NCBI GenBank assembly: GCA_016713925.1
Contig: JADJOH010000007.1
Location: 917,501 to 981,500, forward strand
Reading direction: 5' to 3'
DNA: 64,000 bases
DNA from: Bacteroidota bacterium
GTDB lineage: Bacteria; Bacteroidota; Bacteroidia; AKYH767-A; OLB10
The translations under genes were made by a program, and so were the position numbers. Numbering within the stretch: the stretch's first letter is position 1; the number at the start of each line of letters is the position of its first letter. The notes beneath the pieces are model-generated. The model searched no databases. It was not told the origin of the DNA and was given only the letters and a program-made list of their open reading frames with translations. This document shows, piece by piece, positions 41,769-50,723 of this stretch.

Positions 41769-44690
41769 TTAGTGTGCGACGGAGAATTTAATATTCTTTG
41801 TTCCTTTTTCACCCATTAAACTTAAATGGTAGAATCCATTCGCTAATTGATGAACGGGAAGCTGTAAACTTGAATTTCCAGCGTTTAGTTTTATGTATTC
41901 CGAATGAACCACTTTTCCTACTGCATCTGTAATATTCAATTGATACGCGGCTGCATTTTTAAGAACACAGTTTACTTGCAGAAGGTCCTGAGCAGGATTG
42001 GGCCAAACCTGGAGTAAAGTGAAGTCATTATTTTCTGCAATAGAAGTAGTACTTGGGCCATCGTACAATGAAAATTCATCCATTAATGCCTCAATTAAAC
42101 TTCCTGCATTCGCATCTTCAGCTATAAATCTTACTGTAAAAGTGGAACTGGTAGGCAGGTAATCCGTAACTCTGAAAACAAAACGGCGCCAGCTATGATC
42201 AGCTACAGTGGTGTATTCTACGGGGATGTAGTTCGTGCCATCATTCGAAATATAAACCTGCCAGAAATCTGTGCCCGGAGTAGCACCCTGATCATTTGTA
42301 TACCAACGGTAGTATTCAAAAGTGGGGTTCGTGTAGGAGGATAAATCATAGGTGGGAGAGGTCAGTGTTGTTGCACCGCCATCGACGTCATAGTCTCCGG
42401 CTCCGGTAGTTCCGGCAACACCACCTGTTACATAACAAACAAAGCCGCCCGGCGTCACCTGATAGTTAGGCTGCACCACTCCTGCGCCCACTAGTGTTTG
42501 CTCCGGACCATTTTGTTCCCACATTCCTGTTGTTGCTCCATCCGTAGCTAATCCTTCCACCCATTGACCACTGGTAATATCAAAATCATCAGTAAAAATG
42601 AGGTTGAATCCAACCATGGTAAAGTAAGGGATGTTCGGATTGGCGGTTACGTTAGCACCTACCGGTTGTACATTCGACAATATTCCGTTGATATCTTCAA
42701 TACCAATATAGTAAGAGATCAATGTCCCGGCAGGCTGAGCAGGAATAGTTCCGGAATAGCTATTTCCACCGGTATTGGCTAATGTAAATGGATTCCATGA
42801 TCCGTTATTTATTTTATAAGCTCCTTTTACTCCTGCTAAAGCCCATGCAAATTGCAGGTTGGTGAGAGATGCATTCAAGGTAACATCAATCCCCGGTGTC
42901 GAAGTAACCACCGGAGTATGGTTTAAGGTAGCGTTCGATAACAAGGTGATTCCATGCTGTGCGAAACCTTGAGTGATAGCCGTTATATTAGGCGTACCAT
43001 TGTTCAGGTTTCCATCCGTATCGTCAGCTTGTAAGGCGTCAATAAGGATATCGGTGTACACTTGTCCTTCCGCACCATTTGGTCCATTGGCAAGTCCGTA
43101 ATGCGATTCAGTAAAGAGGTCGGTCATGAGTGGAGTAGAACCTAAAAGCAAAGCTGTCGACCACCAGGCGCCGGCAATAATTTCACCGTCAGCATGTACT
43201 TCGCCAATTATATTTTGTGGATAAACTTTACGGGAAACATTATTATTGAAGTCGTAATTTCTGACATTGCTGGTAGGATCCGTATCACTAAATCCTATTC
43301 CAAGAACCGGATTATTGGTGATAGAAATGGCCCATACATCCGAATAGCCTTCACCCATTCCGCCATTACTGAAGCTGAGACCATTTGCATCCCAAAACTT
43401 ATCCGTTATGCCGTGTCCGTATTCATGGTAAATAACATCTGCCACCATGCTGAGCGCGTAGCAACCACCCGCTGTGGTGTAGAAATTAATTGAAGTTCCA
43501 TTATAAAAAGCGTTGCATGTTCCATCGGTTCTGTCCACCCGTACATCCAATGGATAATCAAGGGCGGTAAAAGAAGCAAGTTTGGAATTCATAAAATCAT
43601 GGACGACATTGGTATGGTAATATGCAGATAAATGCCGAACGGTTGAACTATTGTCAAAGCTAATGGTGTTGGGGCCGGGATTAACAGTTGAAGTAAAGCT
43701 CTGAACGGCTGTGCTGGTGGCTCCGGTATACACAGTAGCCCATGGACCTGCCAATGTGAAAGTAGCGTTGAATGGACTTGTATTGGGCAAATTCAGTAGT
43801 CCATTTACATCGGTATTGTAATCGGTTCCGCCTACAGTTATTTTTAGGTAAGGAAGATTTACGATAGCAGTAGCATTGTAGGGATGAGTAGGATAAACTG
43901 TTCCGGTCATGGTAATGTCGGAATTAGCAAAACTGACAATCTTATCCGTTCTGTACAATACTTCACCTGTCATCGCATCTACCAGCGTATAATAATCGTC
44001 AGGCGTTTGTCCGTCAGCTGATGTTCTGATGTTGACTTCATATACCAGGTGGTATTTATTCCCTCTGTATCCGGGTACAGGCAGGATTTTCAGATCAGGT
44101 TGAGCGAAAGTACCGGTGATAGCAGATACTATTCCTTTGGAAGCTTCCGTAATGGCTTGCGCAGAAGTGATGGTAGGAGTGGTAGAGATGTTAATATCAT
44201 CGTAGACATCCAGACCAAACATCACCACTTTCATATCGTGCGTCATTTTCACGGTAGCACGGCTCCATAAAACTTCAAGTCCGTTGTGTTTTTGAATGTA
44301 GTTGGTATGGATATATTTCTTGGAGACAGGAGCTGAAATAAATTCCAGACTAACACTTGCAGGCAGATAGTTTGGTAAATAGGTGTTAAGGAAATAAAGA
44401 CCGGCAGCTGCAGGGGAAGAGGTCAACTGCATATCAATTGGAGTTCCAAAAGCCCTATGTGGACGGGCATTGGTTTCATTGAACTGCACCCACCAATCTC
44501 CGTTTTGTTGGATAAATTGTTTCCAGGAGGGTTGCTCTCGTAAGGATTGCTGATATTTATAATCAGGAAGTCTACGGCTGTCATTCATAAACCGTTGTTG
44601 CAGAGGGTCAAAGTCATGGTGAATATCACCGTGTGACCAGACGAGCTGCGAAGAACAAAGGATAGCAAGGAGTGTAATAATTCGTTTCAT
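41769..44690 (-). CDS. M36 (fungalysin) family metallopeptidase, T9SS cargo
   Basis: The protein has 973 residues from the ATG at 44690; an in-frame upstream ATG (44792) lies above the promoter and is rejected. The signal peptide MKRIITLLAILCSSQLVWS comes first, then an inhibitory propeptide (to about 250). The zinc site HEYGH is at 422-426, with the third ligand in GGMGEGYSD. Beyond the catalytic domain are an Ig-like and a MAM/jelly-roll-like region (TDDFDITSGQWVEG). The C-terminus from VWPNPAQDLLQVNC is a T9SS sorting domain. It is a secreted endopeptidase, probably for nutrient acquisition. Confidence 0.92.
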   Translation of the reverse strand: MKRIITLLAILCSSQLVWSHGDIHHDFDPLQQRFMNDSRRLPDYKYQQSLREQPSWKQFIQQNGDWWVQFNETNARPHRAFGTPIDMQLTSSPAAAGLYFLNTYLPNYLPASVSLEFISAPVSKKYIHTNYIQKHNGLEVLWSRATVKMTHDMKVVMFGLDVYDDINISTTPTITSAQAITEASKGIVSAITGTFAQPDLKILPVPGYRGNKYHLVYEVNIRTSADGQTPDDYYTLVDAMTGEVLYRTDKIVSFANSDITMTGTVYPTHPYNATAIVNLPYLKITVGGTDYNTDVNGLLNLPNTSPFNATFTLAGPWATVYTGATSTAVQSFTSTVNPGPNTISFDNSSTVRHLSAYYHTNVVHDFMNSKLASFTALDYPLDVRVDRTDGTCNAFYNGTSINFYTTAGGCYALSMVADVIYHEYGHGITDKFWDANGLSFSNGGMGEGYSDVWAISITNNPVLGIGFSDTDPTSNVRNYDFNNNVSRKVYPQNIIGEVHADGEIIAGAWWSTALLLGSTPLMTDLFTESHYGLANGPNGAEGQVYTDILIDALQADDTDGNLNNGTPNITAITQGFAQHGITLLSNATLNHTPVVTSTPGIDVTLNASLTNLQFAWALAGVKGAYKINNGSWNPFTLANTGGNSYSGTIPAQPAGTLISYYIGIEDINGILSNVQPVGANVTANPNIPYFTMVGFNLIFTDDFDITSGQWVEGLATDGATTGMWEQNGPEQTLVGAGVVQPNYQVTPGGFVCYVTGGVAGTTGAGDYDVDGGATTLTSPTYDLSSYTNPTFEYYRWYTNDQGATPGTDFWQVYISNDGTNYIPVEYTTVADHSWRRFVFRVTDYLPTSSTFTVRFIAEDANAGSLIEALMDEFSLYDGPSTTSIAENNDFTLLQVWPNPAQDLLQVNCVLKNAAAYQLNITDAVGKVVHSEYIKLNAGNSSLQLPVHQLANGFYHLSLMGEKGTKNIKFSVAH

Positions 44691-44710
44691 GTTTGTGTAG
44701 GATGTATCTA

Positions 44711-44718
44711 CAAACTTA
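44711..44718 (-). promoter_or_regulatory. -7 promoter element of the M36 protease gene
   Basis: The reverse strand reads TAAGTTTG 20 bases before the ATG at 44690, which supports that start over the one at 44792. Confidence 0.55.
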
Positions 44719-44792
44719 AGAAAATCAATTCTTAGTTCCATTAAGAAATTAAAATAGAGGCTTTGGGACTGTATTATCTTAGAAAAGTGCAA

Positions 44793-45701
44793 TTATTTCA
44801 GGTTCACCCGGTATTTCAATAAGGCGAGGGTTTCCGCAGGGTCCACAAAGCTATAATTCCCCTGATTCCGGAACCAGGTCAGCTGCCTTTTCGCATAATT
44901 CCGGCTATGCTGTTTTATCTTTTCCACAGCCTCCGGCAATGTGAATTTACCCTCCAGATATTCAAAAAGCTCTGTATAACCGACCGTTTTTAAAGCATTA
45001 TGTTCTTTAAAAGGGAGCAAACTTTCCACCTCTTGCAATAGCCCTTCGTTCATCATGAGGTCAACACGTAAATTGATGCGTTCATAGAGCAACTCACGTG
45101 GCCAATCAATAACTATTTTGAGCTCGGTAAAATAGGGGTCTTTCACTTTCTCTATACGAAAACTGGAATAAGGTTTACCCGTACTCAAAATCACTTCCGC
45201 TGCTCTGATGAGTCGGGCGCGATTATTTTTGTCGACCTGATCGTAAAAAACCGGATCAGATTCAGCAACGATCTTTTGAATCGGAGCCAACCCTTCCTGA
45301 TCATAGAGTTGGTTCAATTGAATTCGAATGGCTGCATCTAACTCCGGCATTTCATCAAACCCTTCTGTCAATGCTTTTATATAAAGACCTGTTCCTCCAA
45401 CTGCCACCACCACTTTATTTTTCTTAAATAAGGCTGTAAGTAATGTGGAAGATTGTTCAGCAAATTGTCCGGCACTGAAGTGTTCGGTGATACTATGTGA
45501 ATTAATAAAATGATGGGGAACACTTGACAATTCTTCGGGTGATGGTTTGGCAGTTCCAATGGTCAACTCCCGATAACATTGCCTTGAATCTGCTGAGATA
45601 ATTTCGGTAGCATAAAACTCCGCAATATCTATCGCCAGCTTCGTTTTTCCTGAGGCTGTGGGACCCGCTATAACAATCAAAATGGGTCTATCGCCTGTCA
45701 T
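44793..45701 (-). CDS. miaA: tRNA dimethylallyltransferase
   Basis: The 302-residue enzyme puts an isopentenyl group on A37 of tRNAs reading U-starting codons. It has the P-loop GPTASGKTKLAIDIA at residues 13-27, SADSRQCYRELTIGTAKPS and the family phrase VGGTGLYIKALTEG. The C-terminal KQHSRNYAKRQLTWFRNQ is characteristic. Length is normal. It has its own promoter at 45744-45751. Confidence 0.96.
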   Translation of the reverse strand: MTGDRPILIVIAGPTASGKTKLAIDIAEFYATEIISADSRQCYRELTIGTAKPSPEELSSVPHHFINSHSITEHFSAGQFAEQSSTLLTALFKKNKVVVAVGGTGLYIKALTEGFDEMPELDAAIRIQLNQLYDQEGLAPIQKIVAESDPVFYDQVDKNNRARLIRAAEVILSTGKPYSSFRIEKVKDPYFTELKIVIDWPRELLYERINLRVDLMMNEGLLQEVESLLPFKEHNALKTVGYTELFEYLEGKFTLPEAVEKIKQHSRNYAKRQLTWFRNQGNYSFVDPAETLALLKYRVNLK

Positions 45702-45743
45702 CGTGCAGTATTTAGAGAAACCTGATCACTGTAATATAAAAAA

Positions 45744-45751
45744 CAAAATTA
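45744..45751 (-). promoter_or_regulatory. -7 promoter element of miaA
   Basis: The reverse strand reads TAATTTTG 42 bases before the miaA ATG. Confidence 0.45.
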
Positions 45752-45786
45752 GTGCGCTAAAAGCGCTAAGTAACAAAAAATGAAAT

Positions 45787-46449
45787 CTAATATTCTTCCT
45801 TACTTTCATCTTCAGCATCATTGAAGCTTGTTTCACCATCACCATCTTCCGCTTCCACTTCTTCGCCTTCTTCACTCATTCCTTCTATTTCATCCAACTC
45901 CACTCCCTCTTCCGCTTCTTCCATCAGGTTATCGGTTTCTTCAACTATATCCTCGGCATCATCGTCTAAAGGTGAAATTAATTTTTCAAACTCTTCGGAT
46001 TCTATTGCAGATAGTTTAATATTCGGTACCACTACATATTGCTTCGGAGCTTCGCCAATGGACTTTACACATAGCGGAAAATGGATGGTCTCGTCTCCTT
46101 TAGGAATAATTTTTATCAATTCGATACGAAAGGTCCAGTTGGAATCGCGGTCACTAACGTAGTAAATTTTTTGATGCGGGTCAGCAATAAAATCACATAA
46201 CCGTGCTTCCTCCATTAATAAAGCTTTGTTACCATCCTTATCCTTTCTTTCATCCAGAGAAATCTCCTGACCTTTTAGCCAATGATCATTACTCATATAG
46301 AAAGAGGCCGGCTTTGAGTTGTCAAAACCTATGGAAGACTGTATGGTATGGTGCAGGTCGCTGAAATATTGAGTGCTTTTAATTTCAATATCCCTCGTGA
46401 TTTCATCATAATCTTCGAAGGCGACACGGAATCGGTATACAACTGGCAT
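45787..46449 (-). CDS. Plasmid pRiA4b ORF-3-like protein with acidic tail
   Basis: The protein has 220 residues from the ATG at 46449. An ATG at 46470 overlaps a TATATTTG promoter element and is rejected. Residues 1-125 (VVYRFRVAFEDYDEITRDIE, SIGFDNSKPASFYMSNDHW, KIYYVSDRDSNWTFRIELI) match the pRiA4b ORF-3/IS1096 TnpR-like fold. The remaining 90 residues are dominated by Glu and Asp. There is no transposase or inverted repeat nearby, so this looks like a resident gene, not a mobile element. Its function is unknown. Confidence 0.78.
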   Translation of the reverse strand: MPVVYRFRVAFEDYDEITRDIEIKSTQYFSDLHHTIQSSIGFDNSKPASFYMSNDHWLKGQEISLDERKDKDGNKALLMEEARLCDFIADPHQKIYYVSDRDSNWTFRIELIKIIPKGDETIHFPLCVKSIGEAPKQYVVVPNIKLSAIESEEFEKLISPLDDDAEDIVEETDNLMEEAEEGVELDEIEGMSEEGEEVEAEDGDGETSFNDAEDESKEEY

Positions 46450-46467
46450 GATCAGGTTATCTTGATG

Positions 46468-46475
46468 CAAATATA
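46468..46475 (-). promoter_or_regulatory. -7 promoter element deciding the start of the pRiA4b-like gene
   Basis: The reverse strand reads TATATTTG 18 bases before the ATG at 46449 and overlaps the upstream ATG at 46470. Confidence 0.55.
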
Positions 46476-46517
46476 AAAGGCTTCATTTAACTGACAAGAA
46501 GAAAAGTGAAATTAAGC

Positions 46518-47957
46518 TTATTTTTTTCTAACAGGGGTAAGTCCCAATTCATTTGCTTTTTCGAGCATTAATTTGTAAGCATCATCAAAATTATTTGGGA
46601 TATCTCCATCTAGAATCGCATCTCTGATGGTGTTTTTGATGATGCCAATTTCTCTCCCCGGTTTCAGGCCAAACTCTTCCATGATTTGCTCTCCGGTTAT
46701 AGGAGGTTGCCAGTTTCTAACCTTGTCTTTCTCTTCTACTTCGATCAGCTTCTGCTGGACCAATTCAAAATTTGCCTTGTATTTCTTTTGCTTATATTCA
46801 TTTTTTGTGGTGACATCTGCATGGCAAAGTTTCATTAAATCTTCGATGTCATCACCGGCTTCAAAAAGCAATCGGCGCACTGCTGAATCAGTGACTTCAG
46901 TTTTTGCCAGCACAATGGGACGCAGATGAAGTAACACAAGTTTTTGCACATACTTCATTTTCTCATTCAATGGAAGCTTTAGTTGTCGGAAAATTTGAGG
47001 AACCATTCTGGCCCCTTTGTCTTCGTGTCCATGGAAGGTCCAGCCATGCTGTGGTTCAAATCTTTTTGTGGCAGGTTTGGCAATATCATGCAGCAAAGCC
47101 GCCCAACGCAGCCAAAGATCATCAGAAGTACGGGCGAGATTGTCCAGGACTTCCAGCGTATGAAAGAAATTATCCTTGTGACTTTTGCCCTGCACCGTTT
47201 CTACGCCCTCCAATGCAGAAAGCTGAGGAAAAATGATGGGCAGAAGACCTGAGCTTCTCAGTAAAAGGAACCCTTTTGAAGGAACTTTGGAAAGTAAAAT
47301 TTTATTAATTTCATCAATGATTCTTTCCCCACTGATGATGCTAATGCGTTGGCGTTGGGTGAAGATGGCTTGAAAAGATACCTGATCAATTTGAAAGTCG
47401 AGTTGTGTGGCAAAGCGGATCGCCCTGAGCATTCGAAGAGGATCGTCGGAATAAGTGATTTCAGGATTTAATGGTGTTCGAATTAATTTCCTGGTGAGGT
47501 CGCCCAAACCATCAAAGGGATCCAGCAAATGGCCTGTGTCATTCTCATTTAAACTGATGGCAAGTGCATTGATAGTAAAATCGCGACGGTTTTGATCATC
47601 CTCCAGGGTGCCGTTTTCAACTACCGGTTTGCGCGAATGGTGAGCATATGACTCCTTCCTTGCCCCAACAAATTCAATATCAAGATCTTTGTGCTTAATG
47701 AGGGCTGTGCCATAGTTTTTAAAAACCGTAACCTGACCTTTGGAATAACCCAGCGCCTCAGCGACCAATTCTGCTGCGTGAATTCCATCGCCCAAAATTG
47801 TAATGTCAATGTCTTTACAAGGTCGTCCCAGTATAAGATCACGTACATACCCTCCAATGAGATATCCCCGGATTTGATTTTTTTTGAAAACAGCAATGAT
47901 CGTCTTGAATATAGGATCTTGCTTTAGTAACTCATTAAATGCTGCAGCGCTTGACAT
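46518..47957 (-). CDS. cca: CCA tRNA nucleotidyltransferase with HD domain
   Basis: The 479-residue protein has the class II nucleotidyltransferase head (about 25-170) with YLIGGYVRDLILGRPCKDID and RRDFTINALAISL, then the tRNA-binding RMLRAIRFATQL. An HD phosphohydrolase domain follows (RWAALLHDIAKPATK, with FHGHEDKGA). It adds or repairs the 3' CCA end of tRNAs; poly(A) polymerase is the related alternative. A TAAATTTG element lies seven bases before the ATG. Confidence 0.93.
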   Translation of the reverse strand: MSSAAAFNELLKQDPIFKTIIAVFKKNQIRGYLIGGYVRDLILGRPCKDIDITILGDGIHAAELVAEALGYSKGQVTVFKNYGTALIKHKDLDIEFVGARKESYAHHSRKPVVENGTLEDDQNRRDFTINALAISLNENDTGHLLDPFDGLGDLTRKLIRTPLNPEITYSDDPLRMLRAIRFATQLDFQIDQVSFQAIFTQRQRISIISGERIIDEINKILLSKVPSKGFLLLRSSGLLPIIFPQLSALEGVETVQGKSHKDNFFHTLEVLDNLARTSDDLWLRWAALLHDIAKPATKRFEPQHGWTFHGHEDKGARMVPQIFRQLKLPLNEKMKYVQKLVLLHLRPIVLAKTEVTDSAVRRLLFEAGDDIEDLMKLCHADVTTKNEYKQKKYKANFELVQQKLIEVEEKDKVRNWQPPITGEQIMEEFGLKPGREIGIIKNTIRDAILDGDIPNNFDDAYKLMLEKANELGLTPVRKK

Positions 47958-47964
47958 CGATGCG

Positions 47965-47972
47965 CAAATTTA
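47965..47972 (-). promoter_or_regulatory. -7 promoter element of cca
   Basis: The reverse strand reads TAAATTTG, seven bases before the ATG. Confidence 0.45.
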
Positions 47973-48072
47973 ATCAATCTAACTGCATAAAAAGTATTGG
48001 ATTGGGAAGTGAATCCGCCTTGAGGCTATAGAATGCAGGTTCCCGGAAAATAAGCGGACGCAAAGAAAACTT

Positions 48073-49002
48073 CTAGTTTACGGAAGTATTTGCTTCAATT
48101 TCATTTTTTAATATAAGTGAAGCCATTTTTCGTTGACCGCTTTCATTCAGGTGAATAAAATCCCTGTAATCACCGGCTTCAAAATTACTATCCAATTCTT
48201 TAATTAGTTGAATATTGTTTTTCTCTGCAAATGAAATTATTTCCTTTCCCTGTTCATTGTATTCGCCGGCTTCCAGTTCTGAATATTCCGCATGAAGGTA
48301 AATGGTGAGCGCGATCTGATGGGATTGCGTGTAATTCAGAAAGGATTCAAATCCCGGGTTGAATTTACTGTCATTTTGCTTTTTATCTATTCCCAGGCTA
48401 CCAACATCGTTCCCCTCATGCTCATTGGTAAATCCCAGCCGGGGAAGAAGGTATCGGTCCATTAATTCCATCAAGGCAAAAGGATATTGTTGGTCAGGGA
48501 AACTTTCACTTACACCCACAATTTTTTGGAAGTCCATATTGTCATAAGCATCGTGTGAACTGACGAATAAATAAATATGTCTTGCATTGAAATCTCCATG
48601 CTGCTTCATGTATTCGTAACAGTTATCAGGACCCCAGCTTCCTGCAGCAATATTTAAAAACTGTACTCTTCTGTTCCTGATTTTGCTGAGCGTATCGGTG
48701 AGAATAGTAGTGGCAAGACTTTCCTGATCGGTTAAAACACCACCGTTGATAATGGAGTCCCCAAACCCTAAAATTTTAACTGCACCGGTATCCACTTCTT
48801 CACTACGCATCGATAAAGAGTTGTAAAATATATGATTTCTGAACCTGAATCGCTGTTGATTGGCCTGGGGAATATATTCGTAATGCGCATCTTCTCTCAT
48901 CAGGACGGTATCACAAAATCCAAAATAGTATCTCAGGAATACTTCTGTCCCGATGGCCATAACCAACAATACAATAAGTGTAATTTTAACTTTACCTTTC
49001 AT
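48073..49002 (-). CDS. Membrane-anchored SGNH/GDSL-like protein
   Basis: The 309-residue protein has one N-terminal membrane segment (about 5-24). The SGNH-like domain has ILGFGDSIINGGV (GDS block I), the segment NIAAGSWGPDNCYEYM, and the C-terminal DFIHLNESGQRKMA (Asp-His pair of block V). Family members are esterases or O-acetyl transferases of glycans. The catalytic set seems present, but the substrate is unknown. It is transcribed alone, with the opposite-strand coiled-coil gene beyond a 436-base spacer. Confidence 0.78.
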   Translation of the reverse strand: MKGKVKITLIVLLVMAIGTEVFLRYYFGFCDTVLMREDAHYEYIPQANQQRFRFRNHIFYNSLSMRSEEVDTGAVKILGFGDSIINGGVLTDQESLATTILTDTLSKIRNRRVQFLNIAAGSWGPDNCYEYMKQHGDFNARHIYLFVSSHDAYDNMDFQKIVGVSESFPDQQYPFALMELMDRYLLPRLGFTNEHEGNDVGSLGIDKKQNDSKFNPGFESFLNYTQSHQIALTIYLHAEYSELEAGEYNEQGKEIISFAEKNNIQLIKELDSNFEAGDYRDFIHLNESGQRKMASLILKNEIEANTSVN

Positions 49003-49438
49003 TCTAACCGCTAATGAAGTTGTGACTTAAAACTGATGATTCGTTTAACTTTTACTATCACTACAAGGGTTAAAATGTCCAACCCTTCACAAATATGATA
49101 ATTTCCAAACACTTCTACTTTGAATTTGCCGAAGAGGTTATCCTTTGTAAAGTGATTTAGCCTTTCCCTGTTAGGTTTGTAAGAAGTTGTTATATAAATA
49201 TTTATGACTTGTTTATGTGATTTTGCATTCCTTCTGCTGTCTTCAAATGGCTATTATTCCACAATAAATTATTTGAACTCAACCATTTCTATTTAACTTT
49301 ATACACGTTCGAGGTCTAAACGGGAGGAGAAGTTATCAAAATCATTTCAGATGATTCTTGTCATTCCTCTTGCTTAATTAAGTCATACCCCTTGAACACT
49401 AAACGCAGGAACTTAGCAATGTAAAACCCCAAAATATT
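49003..49438. other. Long spacer without a gene
   Basis: This 436-base gap between divergent genes contains no convincing reading frame. It holds an AAGGGTT/AACCCTT hairpin (49065-49087) and a possible TAGGTTTG -7 element on the forward strand (49172-49179). If used, that promoter would give the coiled-coil gene a leader of about 250 bases. No riboswitch class was recognised. Confidence 0.4.
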
Positions 49439-49813
49439 ATGGAAAAGAAATATGTTTACGATTTACACGCTGAACACCGTGAGTGGTTGAATAAAATCGC
49501 ATTTTATAAGGATGAGATTAAAATTATGCGTCATCGTCTGGAACAGGTTACAGAAAAGAATACCAGCAAGGAAGTTCTTGCTCTGGTAGAACATTTTCAA
49601 AATCAACTAATCGTACAGGATGAACAAAATGATATTTTGAGGCATAATGTAAAGGAATATGAAAATGTAATTGAAGACCATCTAAAGAAGAATGAAGTTG
49701 CCGCTGATCGCCTGAAATGGGATGACCATACGAATATGAGAGATCAGGTCGATACTTACGAGAAGATTTTCAATGACCTCAGAAAAGAGTTGATTGGCTT
49801 CCTTGCAAAATAG
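49439..49813 (+). CDS. Small coiled-coil protein of unknown function
   Basis: The 124-residue protein is almost entirely helical and charged (EHREWLNKIAFYKDEIKIMR, EHFQNQLIVQDEQNDILRHN, VDTYEKIFNDLRKELIGFL). There is no signal peptide or membrane segment. The heptad pattern of hydrophobic residues indicates a coiled coil. I do not recognise a named family. It is a single-gene unit with a strong terminator. Confidence 0.7.
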   Translation: MEKKYVYDLHAEHREWLNKIAFYKDEIKIMRHRLEQVTEKNTSKEVLALVEHFQNQLIVQDEQNDILRHNVKEYENVIEDHLKKNEVAADRLKWDDHTNMRDQVDTYEKIFNDLRKELIGFLAK

Positions 49814-49836
49814 ATATAAAATAATATCGCTTGAAT

Positions 49837-49878
49837 AGGGGGATAAGCGCGGATAAGTTTCCGTTTATCCCCTTTATT
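49837..49878 (+). terminator. Terminator after the coiled-coil gene
   Basis: AGGGGGATAA (49837-49846) and TTTATCCCCTTT (49864-49875) pair, with an inner GGATAAG/TCC region, and the structure ends in a T-rich tract. Confidence 0.75.
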
Positions 49879-50068
49879 AAACGTTTCAGATTCATTTATT
49901 CCGATTGAAAGACAGGTTTTCGATGAGGTTACTGCTTCAGGACCACATCGTTTTTCTTTGAATATTTTTTTAATTTTTGTGAAAGCTGCTTTTTTGAAAG
50001 CAGAATTTTTCTATTTTTAGAACTTCAAAATTCTACCGGACAGCATTACTAAAATAATTCTTTAATAT

Positions 50069-50509
50069 ATGGGACTGAGATTTGATGATTACGCGACTAA
50101 AGGCAAAGCTTTCGTAGCGGAAGTGGCCAGGGAATTGAAAACTGACGATACTGATAGAGCGGGAAGAATGCTGCGGTGTGTGCTCAGAGCGCTGCGAAAC
50201 CGTTTAACCGTTGAGGAATCCTTTCAGTTTCTTTCACAGCTTCCAATGGCCATCAAAGCTGTCTATGTTGATGGATGGAAAGTGAGAATGAATCCTTCAA
50301 AAATTAAGCATATTGAAGATTTCAGAACGGAGGTGATGAAGGAAGATGACTTTGCAGCATTAAAAGATTTCGTTTATGAAGGTGCCGTGGATGATGCCAT
50401 CAAAGCCGTGTTCAAAGTATTGTCAAGACATGTCACACCTGCTGAAATTCAACATGTACTAAGTTCCTTACCGGCTGAGATCAGATATGAGTTGGAAGGA
50501 GAAGGGTGA
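50069..50509 (+). CDS. DUF2267 domain-containing protein
   Basis: The 146-residue cytosolic helical protein consists of two related halves. Each has the DUF2267 pattern: RAGRMLRCVLRALRNRLTVE with FLSQLPMAIKAVYVDGW, and AIKAVFKVLSRHVTPAEIQH with LSSLPAEIRYELEG. The function of this family is not established. It is a single gene between spacers of 255 and 214 bases in which I see nothing else. Confidence 0.88.
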   Translation: MGLRFDDYATKGKAFVAEVARELKTDDTDRAGRMLRCVLRALRNRLTVEESFQFLSQLPMAIKAVYVDGWKVRMNPSKIKHIEDFRTEVMKEDDFAALKDFVYEGAVDDAIKAVFKVLSRHVTPAEIQHVLSSLPAEIRYELEGEG

Positions 50510-50723
50510 TTGGTGAACACCGGTTAATTGTCTATTGTGAAGTTGATTTTATGAATATTGTATCACATTTGTTATAAATTTCCGTATTTCATATTTCTTT
50601 TAAATTGCGATTTTCTTGGAAGAATTATATAAAATGAGATTTTTTACTTCGTAATGTTGTAGCAGAGAAATATTAATTATTTTACTGCGTTAAACTACCT
50701 GAAGTATAAAGTATCAAAATCGC

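Noticed and set aside
44691..44792. Extended N-terminus of the M36 protease
   Set aside because: A -7 promoter element lies inside this stretch and the signal peptide begins at the 44690 ATG.
45821..46162. Serine-rich forward-strand frame
   Set aside because: It is antisense to the acidic tail of the pRiA4b ORF-3-like protein; the repeats come from GAA/GAG codons.
45787..46449. Insertion sequence IS1096 remnant
   Set aside because: Despite the family name of the encoded protein there is no transposase, terminal inverted repeat or target duplication around it.
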